Positions 48,824 to 56,853 of a stretch of DNA of 64,000 nt are shown in pieces. The notes below the pieces were generated by a model. That model was not told where the DNA came from and searched no databases. It worked only from the letters and a program-made list of their open reading frames with translations. The DNA is taken from the NCBI RefSeq assembly GCF_002931555.1, contig NZ_PSTZ01000007.1, positions 496,001 to 560,000 of the forward strand, read 5' to 3'. The position numbers were made by a program, and so were the translations under genes. How positions within the stretch are numbered: the first letter of the stretch is position 1; every line of letters begins with the position of its first letter. This DNA is from Pseudoclavibacter sp. RFBB5. GTDB taxonomy: Bacteria; Actinomycetota; Actinomycetes; Actinomycetales; Microbacteriaceae.

Positions 48824-48928
48824 TGCGGCACTGGTCTCGGGCGCGGCCGGGCCGGTGGGACGGGCGACAGTCGCTGTGACGCGAGCGATCGACGGGTCCA
48901 CTGCGGGTTCCTCGGCTCCGGTCGGCTC

Positions 48929-48934
48929 TAAACT
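48929..48934 (+). promoter_or_regulatory. Candidate -10 element of the LRV/peptidase gene
   Basis: TAAACT about 30 bases before the ATG; a GAGGAGAG ribosome site lies in the short leader. Confidence 0.5.
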
Positions 48935-48963
48935 CGGCATCAGGGCCGACGACGAGGAGAGCA

Positions 48964-50196
48964 ATGGCGAACGTGGGATGGGACCGGGATCGGGCAGCGG
49001 CGCGAGCCGCGGGAACGCCACCGCACGTCCTGACCAACATCGCCATGCGCCGCCCCGATCTCCGCGCGGACATCGCCGCGAACCCGGGCGCCACGCCCGA
49101 GCTGATCCGATGGATGAACGGGGTCAGCGGGCCAGGCAAGCCGCAGCCGCAGCCGCAGCCGACGCATACTCCAACGCGTCCCGGGTACGGGCCCCGCCCA
49201 ACGCATCCGGGGCTCGCCGCTGCCCCCTACTCCCCCGGTCAAGGCGCGTACCCGCCGCGTGCAGGCCTGGCCGCCGCCCCGTACGCCCCCGGTCCAAGCC
49301 CATACCCGCCGCGCAGGAAAGGCAAGGCGGGGTACTGGTTCGCCGGTTGCGGCTGCCTGGTCGTGGTCGCGTTCATGGGCCTGTTCGCGTTCGCCGGCCT
49401 TGGCGCGATCCTCGGCTTGAGCGACGCGGCAACGACCCCGAGCCCCTCTGTCGAAGCAGCCCCGGTCGATACCGGCGCCGCGGACCTCGCCGATCACATC
49501 GCGCTGTACGAGCAGGAGCGGACGAAGATCGATGAGCTCTCGACAGCGCTCGAGGCAAACCCAGTCAAGCCCCTCGTGGCCCTCTTCGACTGGATGGAGG
49601 ACCAGGACGCCAAGATGACGGACCCGAACCTCACCGCGTACTCGGCGGAACTCCTCGCCGACCAGATGAGCACCTTCCGCGCGGACCTGGAACAGAGCAT
49701 CACCGACGCCCAGACGCGCCGCACGAACGCGAGCGCGTCCGTGAGCGAAGGCCTCATCGACGCCGCCGGGAACGGGTTCATCGACGTCCAGTACGACGCG
49801 GCCACCGCCTGCGGCACCCACGAGAACGCAGACCAGGGCTACCAGACTGTCGGATGCGTCAAGGGCGGCAGCCCCCTCATCGTGCACCTCCTCCCCGATG
49901 CCGAGCGCACCGAGTGGCATGCCAAGATGACCACCGTCCACGAGCTCGCGCACGTGTACCAACGCGCAGACGACGTCAGATACCCGGACGACGACGGCGG
50001 CTACCAGGCCCTCCTCGCGCAGGGGTTGTTCCAGGGCAGCGAGGAGGTCATGGCCGACTGCTACGCCTTGACGTATCTCAACGAGTGGACGCTGAGCGAC
50101 GGCGTCAAGGAGACCGGCTACGGCTACGTCTGCGGCGACAGCGAGCGCCAGGCGATCCGCGACTGGGCAGCCGGCATGAACGCGCCAGTCGGGTGA
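48964..50196 (+). CDS. Membrane protein with LRV-like N-terminus and extracellular zinc-metallopeptidase-like domain
   Basis: 410 aa in four parts. Residues 1-55: LRV-type repeat (PPHVLTNIAMRRPDLRADIA, NPGATPELIRWM). Residues 57-120: proline-rich with a duplicated GLAAAPYxPG motif. Residues about 123-152: a membrane segment. Then an extracellular domain with the zinc motif HELAH (326-330) and EEVMADCYAL (from 360), the HExxH plus ExxAD pattern of neutral zinc metallopeptidases (gluzincin type), and several cysteines. A protease is therefore likely, but the target is unknown. The intracellular LRV part would tie it to cytoplasmic partners. Monocistronic. Confidence 0.7.
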   Translation: MANVGWDRDRAAARAAGTPPHVLTNIAMRRPDLRADIAANPGATPELIRWMNGVSGPGKPQPQPQPTHTPTRPGYGPRPTHPGLAAAPYSPGQGAYPPRAGLAAAPYAPGPSPYPPRRKGKAGYWFAGCGCLVVVAFMGLFAFAGLGAILGLSDAATTPSPSVEAAPVDTGAADLADHIALYEQERTKIDELSTALEANPVKPLVALFDWMEDQDAKMTDPNLTAYSAELLADQMSTFRADLEQSITDAQTRRTNASASVSEGLIDAAGNGFIDVQYDAATACGTHENADQGYQTVGCVKGGSPLIVHLLPDAERTEWHAKMTTVHELAHVYQRADDVRYPDDDGGYQALLAQGLFQGSEEVMADCYALTYLNEWTLSDGVKETGYGYVCGDSERQAIRDWAAGMNAPVG

Positions 50197-50263
50197 CTCG
50201 GGAGGCGAGCTTCCTGAGGTCCGTGCCGCCAGCAGCCGGAGTTCGAGCGCACCGGACGTTCCG

Positions 50264-50269
50264 TAGGGT
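50264..50269 (+). promoter_or_regulatory. Candidate -10 element (leaderless) of the next membrane-protein gene
   Basis: TAGGGT, six bases, then ATG at 50276. Confidence 0.5.
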
Positions 50270-50275
50270 GGGGCC

Positions 50276-50893
50276 ATGGGGTTCCAACCGCTTCGCTCGA
50301 GGTCACGCGACTTGTCGGTCTGGTTCGCGACGCGACCGGAGGTGTTCGTGTCTGAGAGATCGCCGCGCAAGACGGTGTTCTGGCTGGCCTCAGCTGTCGC
50401 CGCCGGCCTCGTCGCGCTGCTCGTTTACCTCAACCCGACAGCCACCGTCGAATTGCTGGGCGGGCGAGTGCGGAGCGGTCAGGCGGTTGCCGGTGCGTTT
50501 GTTCTCCCCCCGCTAGCCTTCGTCGCCTGTATCGTCCTGACGTTTCTCGTCGCCCGCCGGTGGCGCGTGCGCGGCGGCGGTGTTCTCAAGAACCCGGTGA
50601 TCCTCGGGGTGAGGGCCGGGTTTCCCCTCGAGAACGTCCTTACGGCATTGGAGGTGGGAAGCGCTCGCCGCGGACCGGCGATCGAGGGGCTCGCCGCAGC
50701 GCGGCTCGCGAACGGTGATGACCGCCTGCTGACGATCTGGTCGTCAGAGCGCGACCACGTCATGGTCATCGCGATCCTCCGGGTCGATGGGAACGCCGTC
50801 TGGATTGACTCGGAACCGGTCATGCTCGCACCCGACTCGTACTTCGACGCCGAAGCGTACGACCGCGAGGCGCGTCGACTCCGGGATCATTGA
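50276..50893 (+). CDS. Two-segment membrane protein of unknown function
   Basis: Up to 205 aa with two membrane segments (TVFWLASAVAAGLVALLVYL and FVLPPLAFVACIVLTFLVA) and a C-terminal cytoplasmic domain of about 100 residues (SSERDHVMVIAILRVDGNAV). No recognised domain. Two starts compete: ATG 50276, six bases behind a TAGGGT hexamer (leaderless), and GTG 50348, which has a GGAGG ribosome site five bases upstream and gives 181 aa. Confidence 0.65.
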   Translation: MGFQPLRSRSRDLSVWFATRPEVFVSERSPRKTVFWLASAVAAGLVALLVYLNPTATVELLGGRVRSGQAVAGAFVLPPLAFVACIVLTFLVARRWRVRGGGVLKNPVILGVRAGFPLENVLTALEVGSARRGPAIEGLAAARLANGDDRLLTIWSSERDHVMVIAILRVDGNAVWIDSEPVMLAPDSYFDAEAYDREARRLRDH

Positions 50894-50938
50894 CGTTCGG
50901 CATGCTCAGCAGGCGCTGACAAGCAGGAAGAGGACATC

Positions 50939-52336
50939 ATGGACCACACCGCATCGAACCTGGTTCCAGGGCCCGGGCTCTACGCCACCCACGACGGTGT
51001 GGTGTACCCGCTGCGAGTGCACGACGGCAGGTGGGCGTTCCGCTCGGCCAGCCCCGTGCGGGGCTTCGTCGTCGATCACGACGTGTACATCCGCCCGATC
51101 GCCATCGACGATGAGGTCGAGTGCTTCGGGTTCGAGCACACCGGCACCTACCGGGGGCTGCCGGTGCACGTCGCGCCGCGTCCCGGCGGCGCCGAACTGC
51201 TCCTCGTCTCGACCGACCGCTCGTCGGCGGACCTTGGGTTCACGGCCGAGGCGCTGCGTCGCGGTGGCCACGACTGGCGGAAGACCGTGACCAATGGAGA
51301 CCCCGAGCTGACGGTCACGAGCACCAGGGTTCGCAAGCCGATCCCTTGGGAAGGACACCCCGAGGAGGCCCTTCCGCCCCGAGAGCCTGCACGGGCGGGT
51401 GCTCGCACCGCTCCGGGCAAGCGGAGCGGTGCGGCGCCTTCTCCGCGGCTCCAGGCCCCGGGGCTGTATGCGGTGCTCGATGGCCTCGAGTACCCGGTCG
51501 TGCGGCGGAGCACTGGGTGGGCGCTGCGCTCCGAGGAGCCGCAACCCGGTTTCGTGCCGCAGCGGGGAGAGCATCTCCGAACGATCACCCCCGAGGATCA
51601 GCTTGCATACGTCACGATCCTGCACCCCGGGACGTACCGTGAGCTGTCGGTCCAGGTCAGGCCGACGTCCGCGCACGCCGTGCAGCTCTCGACTCGGGAC
51701 CGACGTTCGGTGGACCGCGGATTCGTGCAGTTCGGCTTCGAGCGCCCGGAGATCCAGGAGTACGTGCACTCGGTCGCGCTCGATGACCCCGAGTTGCAGG
51801 TGAGGACGACGCGGGCTCCGTCGGCCCCGCCGTGGCTGCGGAACGAGAGAGAGCGCACGCCGACGGGCGTGCCCACGACGTGGAGCGACTTCGCCGGAGC
51901 GCTCGCCGCGGCGATCGAGCAGGTCACCGACCGGGTCTTCGTCATCGTGTCCGCGTCCGGTGACGCGCGAAGGTACGTGCAGTTCGCGGGAGGACCCGAC
52001 GTGATGGAGGCAGAGGCGCCCGGGCGCAGTGTCGTCGCCGATGCCGACGAGCGCGTCCTCCGGGGCGCGGGCTGGACGCCGCCGGGTCCGAGCCAGCCGA
52101 ACTGGTCGGCAACCGCCCGTCGGCACGACGGCCGCCCGGTCACGCGTGCGCTTGCGGAGATGTCGGTCACCGTGCTTCGTGATGGGTACAGCGTCGAGAG
52201 TCCGCGGCTGCTCACCTACACCGCGGGGCGGGACCCGCAGGTGTTCCCTGACGGGGCGAGCTACACGGCCGAGCAGTGGGAGGCCCGCGACCTCGCAGCG
52301 CTCGAGATCCCCGCCCTCCGTCTCCCTCGAGGCTGA
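50939..52336 (+). CDS. Protein with two tandem copies of an undescribed domain and a C-terminal TY-Chap-like domain
   Basis: 465 aa, no membrane segment. Residues 11-137 and 173-299 are clear copies at an offset of 162: both have PGLYA..DG..YP, GWA-like and RS..P..GFV, GTYR.L.V.V.P, STD/TRDRRS.D.GF, DDPEL.V.(T)TR and end in PPW/PIPW. The linker (138-172) is basic and Pro/Ala-rich. Residues 315 to about 425 (WSDFAGALAAAIEQV, RRYVQFAGGPDVMEAEAPG, LRGAGWTPPG) resemble the TY-Chap N-terminal domain, related to type III secretion chaperone-like YbjN folds. The role is unknown. GGAAGAGGA ribosome site before the ATG. Confidence 0.75.
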   Translation: MDHTASNLVPGPGLYATHDGVVYPLRVHDGRWAFRSASPVRGFVVDHDVYIRPIAIDDEVECFGFEHTGTYRGLPVHVAPRPGGAELLLVSTDRSSADLGFTAEALRRGGHDWRKTVTNGDPELTVTSTRVRKPIPWEGHPEEALPPREPARAGARTAPGKRSGAAPSPRLQAPGLYAVLDGLEYPVVRRSTGWALRSEEPQPGFVPQRGEHLRTITPEDQLAYVTILHPGTYRELSVQVRPTSAHAVQLSTRDRRSVDRGFVQFGFERPEIQEYVHSVALDDPELQVRTTRAPSAPPWLRNERERTPTGVPTTWSDFAGALAAAIEQVTDRVFVIVSASGDARRYVQFAGGPDVMEAEAPGRSVVADADERVLRGAGWTPPGPSQPNWSATARRHDGRPVTRALAEMSVTVLRDGYSVESPRLLTYTAGRDPQVFPDGASYTAEQWEARDLAALEIPALRLPRG

Positions 52337-52358
52337 CGACCGCGTGCACGACCGCGGA

Positions 52359-52634
52359 TCAGCGCTCCCCGGCCCGCCTGTTCGTCTCGCGGCGGATGGC
52401 TCTCCGGGTGATCCACACAGCGATCACGATCGGGAGGATGCACACGCAGAACACCGCCACCTTGAGCCACCAGCTGTCGACCAGCGGCAGGAGGAAGATG
52501 CACCCGAGGACCGTCGCGAGCGCGGCGCCGATGTACGGTCCGCTCCGCCGCCCGTTGAGCGCGAGGCCCGGTCCCGCGCGAGGCGGCTCCGGCGGCTCAG
52601 AGCGGGCTGTCGGTCCGTCCTGTTCGAGGTCCAT
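52359..52634 (-). CDS. Small two-segment membrane protein
   Basis: 91 aa with a Pro-rich N-terminus and two hydrophobic segments (YIGAALATVLGCIFLLPLV and LKVAVFCVCILPIVIAVWI), then a strongly basic end (RRAIRRETNRRAGER). Function unknown. Begins six bases behind TAGCGT. Confidence 0.6.
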   Translation of the reverse strand: MDLEQDGPTARSEPPEPPRAGPGLALNGRRSGPYIGAALATVLGCIFLLPLVDSWWLKVAVFCVCILPIVIAVWITRRAIRRETNRRAGER

Positions 52635-52640
52635 CCCCTG

Positions 52641-52646
52641 ACGCTA
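52641..52646 (-). promoter_or_regulatory. Candidate -10 element of the small membrane protein (leaderless)
   Basis: TAGCGT on the minus strand, six bases before the ATG at 52634. Confidence 0.5.
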
Positions 52647-52716
52647 CCCGAACGCCGGAACACCCGCGGCGGGACCGAGGCTGGGCCGCATGACGCCTGC
52701 CCGCCTCAGCACCGGC

Positions 52717-54183
52717 CTAGTCGTGCTGGCTGCCCTTCCCGTCGCTCAGCGCCGTATGCCGCGGGCTGTTCGGGTTCATGAGCGAGTGCCTGCGACCGTA
52801 CGCGAAGTAGATGATCAGGCCGATGACGAGCCACCCGCCGAACCGCAGCCAGGTCTCCCAGTGCAGCTGCAGCATCAGGAACCCCGACGCGAGCATGCCG
52901 AACGCGGGCACTAGGGGCATGAGCGGCAGCCTGAACGTTCGGGGAGCATCCGGGCGCTTGTAGCGGAAGATGATGACCGAGAGGCAGACCACGACGAACG
53001 CGGCAAGGATGCCGATGTTGGTGAGGTCCGCGACGGCCTTGATCGGGAACACACCCGCAAGGAGGGCTGACGCGACGCCTGCGATCCACGTGACGCGCTG
53101 CGGGGTCCCGTTGCGGTCCGTCTTCGCGAACCAGCCCGGGAGCAGCCCGTCTCGACTCATCGAGAACCAGACACGGGTGACGCCGAGGAGGAACGTCAGC
53201 ATCACGGTCAGGATGGACAGCACTGCGAAGACGGAGATGATCGTGGCGATCACCGGCAGGCCGACGCTGTTGAACGCGGAGGCGAAGCCCGCCGTCGGGT
53301 CGATCTCCTCCCAGTTCTGCATTCCCGTCAGCACGAGCGTCGCCGCCACGTACAGCAGCATCGCGATGATCAGCGACAGGATGATGGCCTTCGGCATGTG
53401 CTTCTTGCCGTCCTTGGCCTCCTCTGCCGCGGTGCTCATGGCGTCGTACCCGAAGACGGCGAAGAACACCGTGGCCGAGCCGGCGAGCACCGGGCCGAAG
53501 CCGCTCGGCATGAACGGGTTGTAGTTGTTCGCGTCGATGTAGAAGACGCCGAGGCCGATGATGAACAGGATCAGGATCACCTTGATGGCGACCGCGACGA
53601 GCTCGAACCGTCCGAAGGCCCTCGTGCCGCGAGACAGGATCCAGGTCACGAGCAGGCAGACGGCGATGGCCGGGATGTTGACGATCCCTCCCTTGCCCTC
53701 GTCGACGGTGGAGGTCATCCAGACCGGCATGTGAATGCCCAGGCCCGACAGGAAGGCGTCGAAGTACCCGGAGATGCCGATGGCGACGACGGCCACGATG
53801 GCGATGTACTCCAGCAGGAGGTCCCAGCCGATGAACCAGCCGATGACCTCCCCGAGGGCGACATACCCGTACGTGTAGGCCGAGCCCGCCCTTGGGATCA
53901 TGCCGGCAAATTCCGCGTAGGAGAGCGCGGCGGCGGCCGAGGCGAGGCCGGCGATGAGGAACGAGATGAGGACAGCTGGTCCAGCTCCCGGGGTCCCCTC
54001 GCTGCCTGCGGCGACGAGCCCAGCAAGGGAGAAGATGCCGACGCCGATGATGCCGCCGACGCCGATCGCCGTGAGCTGCCAGAGCCCCAGCGATTTGAAG
54101 AGGCCGCTGCTCTTGTTGTCCTCCTCCATCTCCTCGATCGGCTTCCGCCGCATGATCGACTGGGACGAACCTCGTGTGCTCAT
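52717..54183 (-). CDS. APC-family amino acid permease (CAT type)
   Basis: Cytoplasmic-membrane amino acid or polyamine transporter. The 488 aa product has about 12 membrane segments. LTAIGVGGIIGVGIFSLAG in segment 1 and AALSYAEFAGMIPRAGSAYTY in segments 2-3 are the APC signatures; FFAVFGYDAMSTAAEEAKD in segment 6 is typical of cationic amino acid transporters. ATG with GAGGAG upstream. The substrate is not known. It is divergent from the amidohydrolase gene. Confidence 0.93.
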   Translation of the reverse strand: MSTRGSSQSIMRRKPIEEMEEDNKSSGLFKSLGLWQLTAIGVGGIIGVGIFSLAGLVAAGSEGTPGAGPAVLISFLIAGLASAAAALSYAEFAGMIPRAGSAYTYGYVALGEVIGWFIGWDLLLEYIAIVAVVAIGISGYFDAFLSGLGIHMPVWMTSTVDEGKGGIVNIPAIAVCLLVTWILSRGTRAFGRFELVAVAIKVILILFIIGLGVFYIDANNYNPFMPSGFGPVLAGSATVFFAVFGYDAMSTAAEEAKDGKKHMPKAIILSLIIAMLLYVAATLVLTGMQNWEEIDPTAGFASAFNSVGLPVIATIISVFAVLSILTVMLTFLLGVTRVWFSMSRDGLLPGWFAKTDRNGTPQRVTWIAGVASALLAGVFPIKAVADLTNIGILAAFVVVCLSVIIFRYKRPDAPRTFRLPLMPLVPAFGMLASGFLMLQLHWETWLRFGGWLVIGLIIYFAYGRRHSLMNPNSPRHTALSDGKGSQHD

Positions 54184-54335
54184 CGGTACTCCTCGTTCTC
54201 GCGCGACCGTCACTTCCCTGTGAAGATCGATTCCGCATCCTCAGTATGCGAGGTGATGCGACTGCGGACGAGTGGACAGTGCTTACGAGTACTCGTCAAG
54301 GGTGCCGAAGGCTGGGGCGAGCCTCCTCGTCGCGA

Positions 54336-54347
54336 GGGGGGGGGGGG
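54336..54347. repeat. Run of 12 G
   Basis: Homopolymer of 12 G in the 211-base region between the divergent permease and amidohydrolase genes, about 35 bases upstream of the amidohydrolase -10. The region upstream shows no other recognised element. Confidence 0.9.
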
Positions 54348-54382
54348 ACCCCGACCACATGCGTACGAGAGGTGCCCATCCC

Positions 54383-54388
54383 TAGACT
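54383..54388 (+). promoter_or_regulatory. Candidate -10 element of the amidohydrolase gene (leaderless)
   Basis: TAGACT, six bases, then ATG at 54395. Confidence 0.6.
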
Positions 54389-54394
54389 GCCCGC

Positions 54395-55609
54395 ATGAGT
54401 CCCCTGCCCTCACCGTCCCTGAAGGTCACGAACGCGCGAGTCTGGGGCGGTGAACCCACGCAGCTGCTGCTCGCCGGTGGCCGCGTCCACGCGGTCGGCG
54501 AGGCCGCCGCACAGGCCGCGTGCGACGTCGAATTCGACGCAGGGAACCTTCTGGCCCTCCCGGGTCTCGTCAACGCGCACGCCCACGTCGACAAGAGCTG
54601 GTGGGGGAAGCCGTGGGAGTCCTTCGGCGGAGAGTCCAGCACGCAGGGCAGGATCGCCCACGAGCGAGCGCGGAGGGATGCGCTCGGCATCCCGAGCGTC
54701 GAGACCACGCTGCGGGTGCTGCAGCAGTCGCTGCTGACCGGCACGACGCGGATGCGCACGCACGTCGATGTGGATCTCGGCGTGGGCCTGGACGGCATCG
54801 AGTTCGTCCGAGAGGCGGCAGAACGCCTCGACGGCGCCATCGAACTCTCGATCGTGGCGTTCCCGCAGGACGGCGTGCTGCGCAGACCCGGCGTCCTCGA
54901 GCTGCTCGAGAGAGCCGCCGCGGACGGGGCCGAGCACATCGGGGGCCTCGACCCAGCGCTCATCGACCGGGACCCGGTCGGACAGCTGGACGGTCTCTTC
55001 GACATCGCATCGCGCCACGGCTGCGGACTCGACATCCACCTGCACGAACCGGGAGACCTCGGCGCGTTCGAGTTCGACCTCATCCTCGACCGGGTCGAGC
55101 GCGACGGGTTGCCGGCCGGCCTCGTGAACATCGCCCACGGATTCGCGCTCGTCGACGTCGACGCCAAGCGGCGGCGCGACCTCCTCCAGCGCATGGGCGA
55201 GTTGGGCGTCAGCATGACGACGGTCGCTCCCGTGCGGATGCGCCAGCTGCCCCTGCACGAGCTGGATGCGGCTGGAGTCCGGTTCGGGTTCGGTACCGAC
55301 GGCATCCGGGACCTGTGGAGCCCGTACGGCGACGGCGATATCCTCGGCATCGCCTGGCAGTACGGCCGCTCATCTGGGCTCGTCAGGGACGAGGACCTCA
55401 CCCGGATCGTCCAGCTCGCCTCGAGCGACGGTGCCTGGTGCGCGACCGACGAGTCACACGACCTCCGGGTCGGCGACCGGGCAGACATCGTGCTGCTCGA
55501 CGCGGAGAATGCGATGGACGCGCTCGTGCGCCGCGTTGACCGGTCTGCGGTGATCGCCGGCGGACGACTCGTCGACCTGGAGTCAATGCGCGAGGTTCCC
55601 TGGGAGTGA
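54395..55609 (+). CDS. Amidohydrolase of the cytosine deaminase group
   Basis: Probable metal-dependent deaminase acting on a pyrimidine or related ring. The 404 aa product has the metal site VNAHAHVDKSWW near residue 65, DIHLHEPGD, NIAHGFALVD and the family signature FGTDGIRDLWSPYGDGD (compare the GTDxxRDxxxPYGxGD of cytosine deaminases). Some ligand motifs differ from E. coli CodA (HLHEPG instead of HxDE), so the substrate is uncertain. The gene is leaderless and probably first of a unit with the DUF5996 gene 34 bases downstream. Confidence 0.85.
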   Translation: MSPLPSPSLKVTNARVWGGEPTQLLLAGGRVHAVGEAAAQAACDVEFDAGNLLALPGLVNAHAHVDKSWWGKPWESFGGESSTQGRIAHERARRDALGIPSVETTLRVLQQSLLTGTTRMRTHVDVDLGVGLDGIEFVREAAERLDGAIELSIVAFPQDGVLRRPGVLELLERAAADGAEHIGGLDPALIDRDPVGQLDGLFDIASRHGCGLDIHLHEPGDLGAFEFDLILDRVERDGLPAGLVNIAHGFALVDVDAKRRRDLLQRMGELGVSMTTVAPVRMRQLPLHELDAAGVRFGFGTDGIRDLWSPYGDGDILGIAWQYGRSSGLVRDEDLTRIVQLASSDGAWCATDESHDLRVGDRADIVLLDAENAMDALVRRVDRSAVIAGGRLVDLESMREVPWE

Positions 55610-55631
55610 CCCAGCTCGAGGCCCATTCCGC

Positions 55632-55637
55632 TATCGT
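55632..55637 (+). promoter_or_regulatory. Candidate -10 element of the DUF5996 gene (leaderless)
   Basis: TATCGT, six bases, then GTG at 55644. It decides for the GTG start. Confidence 0.5.
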
Positions 55638-55643
55638 CAGCAT

Positions 55644-56534
55644 GTGACGACTCGACCGATCCTCGCCGTGGACAGCTGGACCGACACCCGCGACACCCTG
55701 CACCGCTGGCTGCAGATCGTGGGGAAAATCCGCATGGTCAGCACGCCGCACGTCAACCACTGGTGGAACGTGACCCTGCACGTCACTCCTCGCGGGCTCG
55801 GGACGGGCACGCAATCACTCGGCGACGCGATCTTCGACATCGAGTTCGACTTCGTGGAGCACCGTCTCGTCATCCGGCACAGCGACGGCGGGGAGCGAGT
55901 GCTGCACCTCGAGCCGATGTCCGTCGCCGACTTCTCGTCCCGCCTGTTCGCCTTGCTGGGAGAGGTCAACCTCCACCCGCGCATCCACGGCGCTCCGAAT
56001 GAGGTGGAGGTCGCGATCCCCTTCGCCGAGGACACACGGCACGCCAGCTACGACCGCGACGCGGCCAACGCGTTCTGGCGACAGCTCGTCGACGCGGACC
56101 GGGCGCTCTCGCGGTTCCGCGCAGCATTCACCGGGAAGGTGAGCCCCGTGCACTTCTTCTGGGGAGCCATGGATCTCGCCGTGACGCGCTTCTCCGGCCG
56201 CGAAGCGCCGCGGCACCCGGGCGGCGCCCCGAACTGCCCCAACGAGGTCATGATCGAGGGGTACTCGCACGAGATCTCGAGCGCCGGGTTCTGGCCTGGT
56301 GGCGGGCGCGAGGGTGCCTACTACTCGTATGCCTACCCCGCTCCCGTCGGGTTCGCGGACGCGCGAGTGCCGGAGGGGGCCTACTGGGACGAGGCCCTCG
56401 GCGAGTACCTCCTGCCGTACGAAGTCGTTCGCGAGGCGGCCGACCCCGATGCGCTGGTCCAGGACTTCCTGACGGCGACCTACCGATCGGAGGCCGACCT
56501 CGCCGACTGGGCGAGCGTCACCACAAGCGCCTAG
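55644..56534 (+). CDS. DUF5996 family protein
   Basis: The 296 aa product matches the DUF5996 layout: HRWLQIVGKIRM and HWWNVTLHVTPRGL at the N-terminus, FDIEFDFVEHRL, then FHFFWGAMDLAVTRFSGR-like (VHFFWGAMDLAVTRFSGR) and EGYSHEISSAGFWPGGG, rich in conserved His/Trp/Arg. These suggest an enzyme, but none is known. GTG start supported by a hexamer six bases upstream. Its stop TAG and the stop of the convergent DUF3263 gene share the bases CTAG. Confidence 0.88.
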   Translation: MTTRPILAVDSWTDTRDTLHRWLQIVGKIRMVSTPHVNHWWNVTLHVTPRGLGTGTQSLGDAIFDIEFDFVEHRLVIRHSDGGERVLHLEPMSVADFSSRLFALLGEVNLHPRIHGAPNEVEVAIPFAEDTRHASYDRDAANAFWRQLVDADRALSRFRAAFTGKVSPVHFFWGAMDLAVTRFSGREAPRHPGGAPNCPNEVMIEGYSHEISSAGFWPGGGREGAYYSYAYPAPVGFADARVPEGAYWDEALGEYLLPYEVVREAADPDALVQDFLTATYRSEADLADWASVTTSA

Positions 56535-56770
56535 CGCATCCGGGACCTGACTTCAGGGCCGGGCGCGCGATCGCGGCGCTGGTTCCAGTAGCGATAGACG
56601 AGCTCGGGGTATTCGGCCATGACGTCGACGTCGGCGACGAGCACCTCGAGCCTGGCCTCATACCCCTCCGGAGTGAGGCCAAGCTGCCGGATCTTGTCGA
56701 GCTTCGGACGGTCGCGGCCAGGGTGAGCTGCCTCGAACTCCAGGAGCGCCCTTGCTCGTGCGGTGATCAT
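56531..56770 (-). CDS. DUF3263 family small protein
   Basis: 79 aa with the DUF3263 helix-turn-helix-like pattern: ALLEFEAAHPGRDRPKLDKI, LGLTPEGYEARLEVLV and YPELVYRYWNQRRDR. Such proteins are common in actinobacteria and may bind DNA. TACTCT lies six bases before the ATG, so it is probably leaderless. Confidence 0.75.
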   Translation of the reverse strand: MITARARALLEFEAAHPGRDRPKLDKIRQLGLTPEGYEARLEVLVADVDVMAEYPELVYRYWNQRRDRAPGPEVRSRMR

Positions 56771-56776
56771 GCCTGA

Positions 56777-56782
56777 AGAGTA
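56777..56782 (-). promoter_or_regulatory. Candidate -10 element of the DUF3263 gene (leaderless)
   Basis: TACTCT on the minus strand, six bases before the ATG. Confidence 0.5.
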
Positions 56783-56853
56783 GGTCAGGACATAACGAGA
56801 TGACCCGCTCTTGCTTTTCAGCCGTCACCTCTGTATGGCCCAGGCGGGTGACG

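Noticed and set aside
47484-52634. Genomic island or prophage integrated at the tRNA genes
   Set aside because: No integrase, no repeated tRNA 3' fragment and no phage or mobilisation gene could be found in the window.
52717-55609. Cytosine uptake and deamination operon
   Set aside because: The permease is an APC amino acid type, not NCS1/CodB, and the two genes are divergent.
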